DNA of 13,661 bases, taken from JAXGTD01 sp040775095. GTDB lineage: Bacteria; Pseudomonadota; Gammaproteobacteria; Chromatiales; Chromatiaceae. The notes under the pieces were generated by a model, which was not told the DNA's origin, made no database searches, and saw only the letters and a program-made list of their open reading frames with translations. Every line of letters starts with the position of its first letter. Position 1 is the first letter of the stretch. Location of the stretch: assembly GCA_040775095.1 (NCBI GenBank), contig JAXGTD010000114.1:1-13661 (forward strand). Reading direction: 5' to 3'. A program made the translations under genes and the position numbers. This document shows positions 7,038-12,054 of this stretch, piece after piece.

Positions 7038-7628
7038 ATGATACCCAAACTCTCTCCGCTGCAATGGCTGATTGCCGTGCTGCTGTTGGTCTTCTACGGC
7101 TTTGCGGTGTTTGCGCTGACGCGCGATTACTACCTGCGTCACCCGCTGCCCTCGGTTGCCACGGCACCCCCGGTACCCCATGCGCTGCCCGACGAAGGCG
7201 TCGGGGACTGGGTGAGGGATGCGCTCGGCGAGAGCGCGGGCGGCCTTCCGGAGGCGGTGCTCTCTTCCGATCCGGTCTTGTTGGCGCAGGAGGCCGACAG
7301 GCTGTTCGCCGAACGGCGTTTCGATGCCGCCATCGCGCGCTATCGGCGTGCGTTGGAGCTCAACGCCGACGACCAGGACTCGCGCAACGACCTGGGTCTG
7401 GCGCTGTTCTACGCGGGTCGCGCCGACGAGGCGCTGACGCAGCTGCAGGCGGGCGCGGCGGCGGCGCCGGCGTTCCAGCGCATCTGGCTCACACTGGGCT
7501 TCGTTGCCAGTCGCAGTGGCGAGGAGAGCCTGGCCCGCGAGGCATTGACGCGGGCCTCGACACTCGATCCCGACTCAGAGGTGGGCGCGGAGGCCAAGCG
7601 GATGCTGCAGGAGCTTGGTGCGCCGTAG
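7038..7628 (+). CDS. Membrane-anchored tetratricopeptide repeat protein
   Basis: A 196-residue protein with one N-terminal hydrophobic helix (about 8-28) that would act as a signal anchor. A short Pro/Ala-rich linker (35-52) follows, then about three TPR units: roughly 79-112 (ADRLFAERRFDAAIARYRRA), 113-146 (NDLGLALFYAGRADEAL) and 147-180. The helical pairs carry the usual small and aromatic TPR positions. Such proteins usually scaffold complexes on the periplasmic face of the inner membrane, here inferred from topology only. The ribosome site is weak (GGAAG about 11 nt upstream), so the start is chosen by the clean membrane anchor. It converges with trpC across a 28-bp gap and has no link to tryptophan synthesis. 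Confidence 0.8.
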   Translation: MIPKLSPLQWLIAVLLLVFYGFAVFALTRDYYLRHPLPSVATAPPVPHALPDEGVGDWVRDALGESAGGLPEAVLSSDPVLLAQEADRLFAERRFDAAIARYRRALELNADDQDSRNDLGLALFYAGRADEALTQLQAGAAAAPAFQRIWLTLGFVASRSGEESLAREALTRASTLDPDSEVGAEAKRMLQELGAP

Positions 7629-7650
7629 CCGCTGGCGCCGAGATATGCCC

Positions 7651-7667
7651 CTGGGGTCAAGCCCCGG
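7651..7667 (-). terminator. Possible hairpin over the trpC stop codon
   Basis: GGGG (7653-7656) and CCCC (7662-7665) form a short stem around TCAAG, extended by one wobble and one C-G pair. The loop contains the trpC stop. There is no T-run, so evidence as a terminator is weak. Confidence 0.2.
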
Positions 7668-8460
7668 AGAAGAGCTCCGCGAGCTTCTCGCCCGGATCCG
7701 CGGCGCGCATGAATGACTCCCCGACCAGGAAGGCGTTGACGCCATGCCGGCGCATCCGGGCAACGTCGTCGGTGGTGTGAATGCCGCTCTCGGTGACCAG
7801 GATGCGCTCCTTCGGGATGTGCTCCAACAGCCCCAGCGTGGTGTCGAGGCTCACATCGAAGGTACGCAGGTTGCGGTTGTTGATCCCGATCAGCCGACCG
7901 GGGACCGCGAGTGCGCGAGCCAGCTCGGCCGCGTCGTGGACCTCGACCAGCACATCCATGCCAAGCTCGGAGGCCAACCGGCTCAGCGCCCCGAGCTGGG
8001 TATCCGACAGGCAGGCGACGATCAGGAGGATGCAGTCGGCACCCATGAGGCGGGCCTCGTAGACCTGATAAGGGTCGACGATGAAGTCCTTGCGGATCAC
8101 GGGCAGCGTACAGGCCTCGCGCGCCTCGACAAGATAGGCGTCGTTGCCCTGGAAGAAATCGATGTCCGTCAACACCGACAGACAGGCGGCGCCGGCGCGC
8201 GCGTAGGCCGCGGCGATCTGCGCCGGTTGAAAGTCCGCGCGCAGCAGGCCCCGGCTCGGGCTGGCCTTCTTGATCTCCGCAATCACGGCGGCCGAGCCGG
8301 TCTGCAGCTTGGCTTCCAGCGCATCGGCGAAGCCGCGCACCGCCGGCGCGGCGGCCAGATCCGCCTGGATCGAGGCGAGGGGACGCGCCTCGGCGCGGGC
8401 GCTCACCTCTTCGACCTTGCGGTGCAGGATCTTCTTCAGGATGTCTGGGGTGTCTGTCAT
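7657..8460 (-). CDS. trpC: Indole-3-glycerol-phosphate synthase
   Basis: A 267-residue single-domain (beta/alpha)8 enzyme that closes and decarboxylates carboxyphenylamino-deoxyribulose phosphate to indole-glycerol phosphate, the fourth tryptophan-specific step. All known catalytic positions are visible: Glu62 and Lys64 in AEIKKASPSRG (61-71), Lys124 in VIRKDFIVDPYQ (121-132), Glu173 in VLVEVHD (170-176), Asn194 in GINNRNL (192-198) and Ser225 in TESGI (223-227). It is not fused to TrpF, unlike the E. coli enzyme. It is the last gene of trpG-trpD-trpC. The gap from trpD is 95 bp and holds a strong inverted repeat. The ribosome site before the ATG is poor, so expression may depend on the mRNA structure or on coupling. 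Confidence 0.97.
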   Translation of the reverse strand: MTDTPDILKKILHRKVEEVSARAEARPLASIQADLAAAPAVRGFADALEAKLQTGSAAVIAEIKKASPSRGLLRADFQPAQIAAAYARAGAACLSVLTDIDFFQGNDAYLVEAREACTLPVIRKDFIVDPYQVYEARLMGADCILLIVACLSDTQLGALSRLASELGMDVLVEVHDAAELARALAVPGRLIGINNRNLRTFDVSLDTTLGLLEHIPKERILVTESGIHTTDDVARMRRHGVNAFLVGESFMRAADPGEKLAELFSGA

Positions 8461-8496
8461 TGCGCTGCGGTCGCTCGGTTTGGTGGTGCCGCGGTC

Positions 8497-8533
8497 GGGC
8501 CGCGGGATCCGGAATGGCGTCGGTCCGCGGCCC
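8497..8533 (-). repeat. Inverted repeat in the trpD-trpC junction
   Basis: GGGCCGCGG (8497-8505) and CCGCGGCCC (8525-8533) are perfect 9-bp arms around a 19-nt loop. They sit between the trpD stop (8556) and the trpC start (8460). It could be an internal terminator, an RNase-processing or stability element, or merely GC-rich sequence. Confidence 0.45.
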
Positions 8534-8555
8534 CGCGGAGAACGCGCAAGGGGGG

Positions 8556-9581
8556 CTACCCTCGGGAGGCCTGTGTCAGGGCCGCGAGTGCCTCGAGGCG
8601 CTGCAGCGCCGAGCCGTCCTCGATTCGCTCGCGCGCCAACCGCATCCCATCGGCCAGGCTGTCCGCGCGGCCGGCGACATAGATGGCGGCACCGGCGTTG
8701 AGCACAACGATATCACGGGCCGCGCCGGGTCGGTTCTCGAGCACGCCCCGGAGCATCGCCAGGCTCGCGGCGGGGCCGTCTACGCGGATCGCATCGAGCC
8801 CCGTCCGGGTCAGGCCGAAGCTCTCCGGCTCGATGCTGCCGCGGGTGATCCGACCGTCCTTTAACTCGGCAAAATCCGTGGGCGCCCCGATGCTGATCTC
8901 GTCGAGACCGTCGCGGGAATGGGCCACCAGCACGTGGCGCGCGCCAAGCCGCTGCAGCACCTCGGCGAGGGGTTCGAGCAGGTCGCTGCTGAACACGCCC
9001 AGCAGTTGGTTTGGCACGCCGGCGGGGTTGGTCAGCGGGCCGAGCACGTTGAACAGGGTGCGCACGCCAAGCTCGCGGCGGGGGCCGACCGCGTGCTTCA
9101 TTGCCCCGTGATGTGCCGGGGCGAACATGAATCCGACGCCGACCTCGCGCACGCAGCGTGCCACCTGCTCTGGGGTCAGGTCGAGGCGCACCCCGGCGGC
9201 CTCGAGCACGTCGGCGCTGCCGGACTTCGACGACACCGAGCGGTTGCCGTGCTTGGCAACATGGCAGCCGGCCGCGGCGGCCACGAACATGCTGGTGGTC
9301 GAGACGTTGAACGTCGCCGAGGCGTCACCCCCGGTGCCGACGATATCCACGGTATACGCCAGCCCCGAGACGTCGACCCCGGTGGCCAGCGAGCGCATCA
9401 CCCCGGCCGCGGCGGCGATCTCGGTCACGCTCTCGCCCTTGAGCCGCAGCGCGACCAGGAAACCGGCGACCTGCGCCGGCGTTGCCGCGCCGGTCATGAT
9501 CTGCTCCATCACCGCTGTCATGTCGGCGGCGTCGAGGTCGTGCTCGTCGATGACCTGGGCGATGGCCTGTTTGATGTCCAT
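8556..9581 (-). CDS. trpD: Anthranilate phosphoribosyltransferase
   Basis: A 341-residue enzyme of normal length that joins anthranilate to PRPP, the second tryptophan step. The PRPP-binding glycine loop is GTGGD (82-86). The metal/PRPP segment KHGNRSVSSKSGSADVLE covers 110-127. The anthranilate-side region FAPAHHGAMKHAVGPRRELG is at 153-172, and NVLGPLTNPA at 178-187. The N-terminal helical domain (about 1-70) includes GFLVALRLKGES (40-51), typical of the family. It is a stand-alone TrpD, not fused to the TrpG amidotransferase as in enteric bacteria. It follows trpG by 57 bp and precedes trpC. The ribosome site is weak (an AGGC about 7 nt upstream). Confidence 0.97.
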   Translation of the reverse strand: MDIKQAIAQVIDEHDLDAADMTAVMEQIMTGAATPAQVAGFLVALRLKGESVTEIAAAAGVMRSLATGVDVSGLAYTVDIVGTGGDASATFNVSTTSMFVAAAAGCHVAKHGNRSVSSKSGSADVLEAAGVRLDLTPEQVARCVREVGVGFMFAPAHHGAMKHAVGPRRELGVRTLFNVLGPLTNPAGVPNQLLGVFSSDLLEPLAEVLQRLGARHVLVAHSRDGLDEISIGAPTDFAELKDGRITRGSIEPESFGLTRTGLDAIRVDGPAASLAMLRGVLENRPGAARDIVVLNAGAAIYVAGRADSLADGMRLARERIEDGSALQRLEALAALTQASRG

Positions 9582-9619
9582 TGGCTTGCCTGGGGCTTGG
9601 GGTGGGGACGGCTGTGGTT

Positions 9620-9636
9620 CGTCGCGCCTGGCGACG
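9620..9636 (-). repeat. Short hairpin in the trpG-trpD junction
   Basis: CGTCGC (9620-9625) and GCGACG (9631-9636) form a 6-bp stem with a 5-nt loop, immediately downstream of the trpG stop (9639). There is no T-run. The arms are identical to those of the hairpin at 12007-12022. Confidence 0.4.
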
Positions 9637-9638
9637 GA

Positions 9639-10223
9639 TCACGCGTGATCGGTCAGGAAATTGCGCAGCAGATCGTGCCCGTGCTGGGTCAGGATCGACT
9701 CGGGGTGGAACTGGACACCTTGCACCGGCAGCTCGCGGTGACGCACGCCCATGATCTCGTCGCGCTCACCGCCCTCGGTGGCTGTCCAGGCGGTGACCTC
9801 GAGGGCCGGCGGCAGCGTCGCGGAGTCGATGACCAGTGAATGGTAGCGCGTCGCCTCGAACGGGTTCTCAAGGCCGCTGAAGACGCCGGTGTTGGCGTGA
9901 TGAATGGGTGAGGTCTTGCCGTGCATCACCGCGCGGGCCTTGACGATGTCTCCACCGAAGGCCTGCCCGATGGACTGATGTCCGAGGCAGACGCCGAGGA
10001 TTGGCACCCGGCCGGCGGCGGCCCGGATCAGCGGCACCGAGATCCCGGCCTCGTTGGGCGTGCAGGGTCCGGGCGAGATCACGATGCGATCCGGGTTCAG
10101 CGCCAGCGCCGCCTCCACCGAGAGCTCATCGTTGCGCACCACCCGCACCTCCACCCCCAGCTCGCCCAGGTACTGGACCAGGTTGTAGGTGAAGGAGTCG
10201 TAGTTGTCGACCATCAGCAGCAT
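9639..10223 (-). CDS. trpG: Anthranilate synthase component II (glutamine amidotransferase)
   Basis: A 194-residue class I glutamine amidotransferase that releases ammonia from glutamine for the TrpE subunit in the first tryptophan step. The catalytic triad is visible: Cys79 in GVCLGHQSIGQAFGG (77-91), and His173 and Glu175 in QFHPESI (171-177). The N-terminal DNYDSFTYNLVQYLGELG (6-23) and the PGPCTPNEAG oxyanion region (51-60) are canonical. By sequence alone it could also be PabA, and such subunits are often shared with folate synthesis; linkage to trpD and trpC supports trpG. A GGAG lies 11 nt before the ATG, a long but usable spacing. trpE, its partner, is not present in this window. Confidence 0.96.
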   Translation of the reverse strand: MLLMVDNYDSFTYNLVQYLGELGVEVRVVRNDELSVEAALALNPDRIVISPGPCTPNEAGISVPLIRAAAGRVPILGVCLGHQSIGQAFGGDIVKARAVMHGKTSPIHHANTGVFSGLENPFEATRYHSLVIDSATLPPALEVTAWTATEGGERDEIMGVRHRELPVQGVQFHPESILTQHGHDLLRNFLTDHA

Positions 10224-10332
10224 GGCGAGGCTATCTCCATATTCTTACAGGCTTGCCGGATTCCGGACTTCGATTGCTACCCGCTTTCATACCCGATTCT
10301 CTGATCGCCCTGACATCAAGGCATGAATTGAA
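10224..10332 (-). promoter_or_regulatory. trpG leader region
   Basis: 109 bp without a gene, between the possible leader peptide and trpG. On the minus strand GCCTTG-ATGT-CAGGGC forms a 6-bp tetraloop hairpin and a CCGG-AAT-CCGG mini-hairpin lies nearer trpG. No U-run or clear promoter was found, so a classical attenuator terminator is not visible. Confidence 0.3.
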
Positions 10333-10389
10333 TCACAAGATGCGTGAGTTTACCTGCATCGGGTCGGTCGTGAACGGCCACCAGCGCAT
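10333..10389 (-). CDS. Possible tryptophan leader peptide with tandem Trp codons
   Basis: An 18-codon frame, MRWWPFTTDPMQVNSRIL, starts 166 nt upstream of the trpG start on the same strand. Two adjacent TGG codons at positions 3-4 are what a ribosome-stalling trp leader peptide would carry. Attenuation of trpGDC is reported in Pseudomonas putida (established knowledge), which makes a leader plausible. Against it, the ribosome site is poor (a G-rich stretch about 4 nt upstream), the Trp codons are unusually close to the start, and no U-tailed terminator hairpin follows. Tandem TGG could occur by chance in GC-rich DNA. Confidence 0.35.
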   Translation of the reverse strand: MRWWPFTTDPMQVNSRIL

Positions 10390-10395
10390 CGCGCC

Positions 10396-10420
10396 CCGGC
10401 CGGCTCGTCGAGCCTGCCGG
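10396..10420 (-). terminator. Strong hairpin closing the accessory operon
   Basis: A 25-nt near-perfect hairpin: outer arms CCGGC/GCCGG (10396-10400, 10416-10420), inner arms GGCTC/GAGCC (10402-10406, 10410-10414), one mismatched pair and a 3-nt loop. It starts 8 nt after the stop of the 152-residue protein gene. There is no T-run. It would insulate the trp leader from the accessory genes. Confidence 0.5.
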
Positions 10421-10428
10421 CAAAGGTC

Positions 10429-10887
10429 TCACGGTGCCTCGAGGTCATCCTCTTGCTCTGGCGGCTCCGCCCGGTGTCGCGTGTCGTAGTGTGGGTCAGT
10501 AGAAAAGCGCGCCCGCCGACCGGTCAGCGGGAAGGCCGAGAGGAGCCCCTCGCGCATGTCCCGGCGTGCGGCCTGTCTTGGGCCGGCATCTGTGAACAGC
10601 GCTTCGTCCATGTAGACGATGAAGTGCTCTGTCCGCAGGTCGTAGACGATGCGCCCGCGCGGCACCTCGTCGTACTCGAGCACTGTGAGCCCGGGACAGG
10701 CCGCCTTGTGCTGTGTGACCACGCGCGGCCATTCCTCGACGTGGGCGAGTGGGCTGTCGAGCTTGTCTGCACGGCGCTCGCCTTCGCTCAAGGGGGTCGG
10801 CAGCGGCATCAGGCGATCCCCGTACACCCAGAAGATGCCGATGCACCCGGTCTCCGCTCCCATGCCTGACAAGCGATCGATTGCCAT
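10429..10887 (-). CDS. Protein of unknown function (152 aa), last gene of the accessory cluster
   Basis: I do not recognise this protein. It is soluble, with no signal peptide or membrane segment. The core has the pattern IGIFWVYGDRLMPLP (18-32) and then EYDEVPRGRIVYDLRTEHF (71-89), suggesting a small alpha/beta domain with beta hairpins; the GRIVYD and FIVYMDEAL strands look conserved. The C-terminus is charged and Pro/Glu-rich. The ATG at 10887 is preferred because AGGAGG lies 10 nt upstream on the minus strand. It starts 22 bp after the stop of the PglZ-like gene, so the two are probably cotranscribed. A role in the defence cluster is inferred from position alone. Confidence 0.7.
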   Translation of the reverse strand: MAIDRLSGMGAETGCIGIFWVYGDRLMPLPTPLSEGERRADKLDSPLAHVEEWPRVVTQHKAACPGLTVLEYDEVPRGRIVYDLRTEHFIVYMDEALFTDAGPRQAARRDMREGLLSAFPLTGRRARFSTDPHYDTRHRAEPPEQEDDLEAP

Positions 10888-10909
10888 TCGGCCCACCCCT
10901 CCTGGAGCC

Positions 10910-11293
10910 TCACCGAGATGCCCGTTCGGGCACCAGCACCCAAGCCGAGGTCCAGAATCCGTCCGCGGGTGTTGAAAGATGTCCGATCAACCCGGCCGCA
11001 CCGCGAAAGGCGTGGCGGGCGATCCCCGGCAGGTAGGCGACCCGTGTCTGCCGCCAGTCACCACGGGCGAGCTGGTAGCGCAGCCAGGTGGCGGGTCGGG
11101 TACGCTCGTCGCCGATCTCCGGGGCCAGGGTCAGCAGCTCGGGCATGGCGTCGCGCAGCAGGGGAAAGATCCTGGCCCACAGGCGCTCGGCGTCCGTCCA
11201 CAACATCCCCGAAGGCGCCGCGAGATCGTGACGGTTGTAGATCGCCGCCCTACGCGGGCTGTCGATCAGGTGGTGGAGGACGGTTTCGCTCAT
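10910..11293 (-). CDS. PglZ N-terminal-domain-like protein, short
   Basis: A 127-residue protein that looks like only the N-terminal region of BREX-associated PglZ. The segments IYNRHDLAAPSGMLW (18-32), AERLWARIFPLLRDAMPELL (35-54), RTRPATWLRYQLAR (64-77) and VAYLPGIARHAFR (84-96) parallel, in order, the opening of PglZ proteins (ILWPD...RTGPA-WLR-IAR...YLPGVSRQDLR); this comparison is from memory. Full PglZ is roughly 800 residues with an alkaline-phosphatase-type core, which is absent here. After about residue 105 the likeness is lost and the frame ends in FWTSAWVLVPERASR. It may be a truncated remnant or an internal-deletion product; a functional stand-alone domain is less likely but not excluded. 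The ATG at 11293 lacks a good ribosome site. It lies 47 bp downstream of vapC and 22 bp upstream of the next gene. Confidence 0.6.
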   Translation of the reverse strand: MSETVLHHLIDSPRRAAIYNRHDLAAPSGMLWTDAERLWARIFPLLRDAMPELLTLAPEIGDERTRPATWLRYQLARGDWRQTRVAYLPGIARHAFRGAAGLIGHLSTPADGFWTSAWVLVPERASR

Positions 11294-11340
11294 CGCGGCG
11301 AGGCGATCTGTATTGCCTCGTCCTACCCCGCATGCCGCTT

Positions 11341-11757
11341 TCAGTGTCGTGCCGCGCTCTGGACGCACCTGAGGCCCGGCTCGACGCTCGCGATGTGGTC
11401 GAAGTCCCGGTCGTTATGCACCAGCAGCAGCCCGTGCTCGATGGCGAGGCGGGCGATCAGGCAATCCAGCGTGGACCGCACGGTGATGCCGCTCGCCCGG
11501 CATCGGCGATACAGGTCCGCCGCCTCCGCATAGGTCTCAACGGCATCGAGCGGGTGCCAGAAGGTGAGCGAGCCCAGATAGGTCCGCAGTTGCTTGAAGT
11601 CCTCCGGTCCGCGAGCCCCCTGTAACACCTCCTGGTAGATGACGCCGGTGATACCGTAGGGCGCGTGGTCGGCGACCAACGAACGGAAGAACCGGGCAGG
11701 CGCGTTGTCGACCTGCCGCAGGCTGTCGATCCAGACCGAGGTGTCGATCAGATACAC
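11341..11757 (-). CDS. vapC: VapC-type PIN-domain toxin (ribonuclease)
   Basis: A 138-residue PIN-domain protein of usual VapC length. The acidic metal-binding residues are present: Asp5 in LIDTSVWID (3-11), Glu43 in YQEVLQGAR (41-49), Asp98 in STLDCLIA (95-102), and Asp116/Asp118 in HNDRDFDHI (114-122). VapC toxins are Mg-dependent endoribonucleases that cut tRNA or rRNA and stop translation when freed from VapB. The catalytic set is complete, so the toxin should be active. It starts with GTG just 1 nt after the vapB stop, which implies translational coupling to the antitoxin. Confidence 0.92.
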   Translation of the reverse strand: MYLIDTSVWIDSLRQVDNAPARFFRSLVADHAPYGITGVIYQEVLQGARGPEDFKQLRTYLGSLTFWHPLDAVETYAEAADLYRRCRASGITVRSTLDCLIARLAIEHGLLLVHNDRDFDHIASVEPGLRCVQSAARH

Positions 11758-11758
11758 C

Positions 11759-11962
11759 TCATGGGTCCCCGCGGCGCAACGCCTTGTAGTCGTAGGCCGG
11801 ATCGATCTGCACCTTGCCGAACAGCTCCGAGACGTCGCGGCGGCGGCGCGCGGCGACGAACTCCCGCAGCGCCAGGTCTACCAACTCTCGCTTGGACTTG
11901 ACGTTGGCGTAGCGCATGGCCTCATCGACCAGCTCTGCGTCCAGAACAATGTTGGTGCGCAT
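11759..11962 (-). CDS. vapB: VapB-type antitoxin
   Basis: A 67-residue antitoxin. Residues 1-38 form a ribbon-helix-helix DNA-binding domain: strand MRTNIVLD, then helices LVDEAMRYANV and SKRELVDLALREFVA. The C-terminal tail (about 43-60), with DVSELFGKVQID, is the usual toxin-wrapping segment. It neutralises VapC and, with it, represses the operon. The ATG at 11962 gives the family-typical MRTNIV start and is preferred over an in-frame GTG at 11971. It overlaps no gene, and vapC follows at once. Confidence 0.9.
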   Translation of the reverse strand: MRTNIVLDAELVDEAMRYANVKSKRELVDLALREFVAARRRRDVSELFGKVQIDPAYDYKALRRGDP

Positions 11963-11967
11963 TGGAT

Positions 11968-12003
11968 ACACCCAGCGATGTGTCTATGAATGTGTGCAGT
12001 TTA
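11968..12003 (-). promoter_or_regulatory. Candidate vapBC promoter and operator
   Basis: Plus-strand ATGTGT occurs twice, at 11978-11983 and 11990-11995, with a 12-bp period, and an inverted ACAC lies at 11968-11971. On the minus strand a TAAACT -10-like hexamer (plus 11998-12003) sits just upstream, so the repeats fall at the predicted start site. That fits autorepression by VapBC. No good -35 was found. Confidence 0.35.
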
Positions 12004-12006
12004 CCG

Positions 12007-12022
12007 CGTCGCTGCGGCGACG
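12007..12022 (-). terminator. Hairpin downstream of the DUF262/DUF1524 gene
   Basis: CGTCGC (12007-12012) and GCGACG (12017-12022) form a perfect 6-bp stem with a 4-nt loop. It lies about 33 nt past the stop of the minus-strand gene ending at 12055 and just upstream of the vapBC promoter region. No T-run follows. Confidence 0.4.
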
Positions 12023-12054
12023 GCACCAAGCGTGCTCGCAATTCGCCTCCTCTC

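Noticed and set aside
8461..8555. Possible small gene in the trpD-trpC gap
   Set aside because: Only 95 bp, dominated by the CCGCGG-rich inverted repeat; no start with a ribosome site.
7744..9839. Long plus-strand open frames across trpC and trpD
   Set aside because: They are antisense to clear trp genes with complete catalytic motifs, and show no homology or initiation signals.
11705..11989. Plus-strand frame across vapB
   Set aside because: It opposes a well-formed VapB with ribbon-helix-helix pattern and coupling to VapC.
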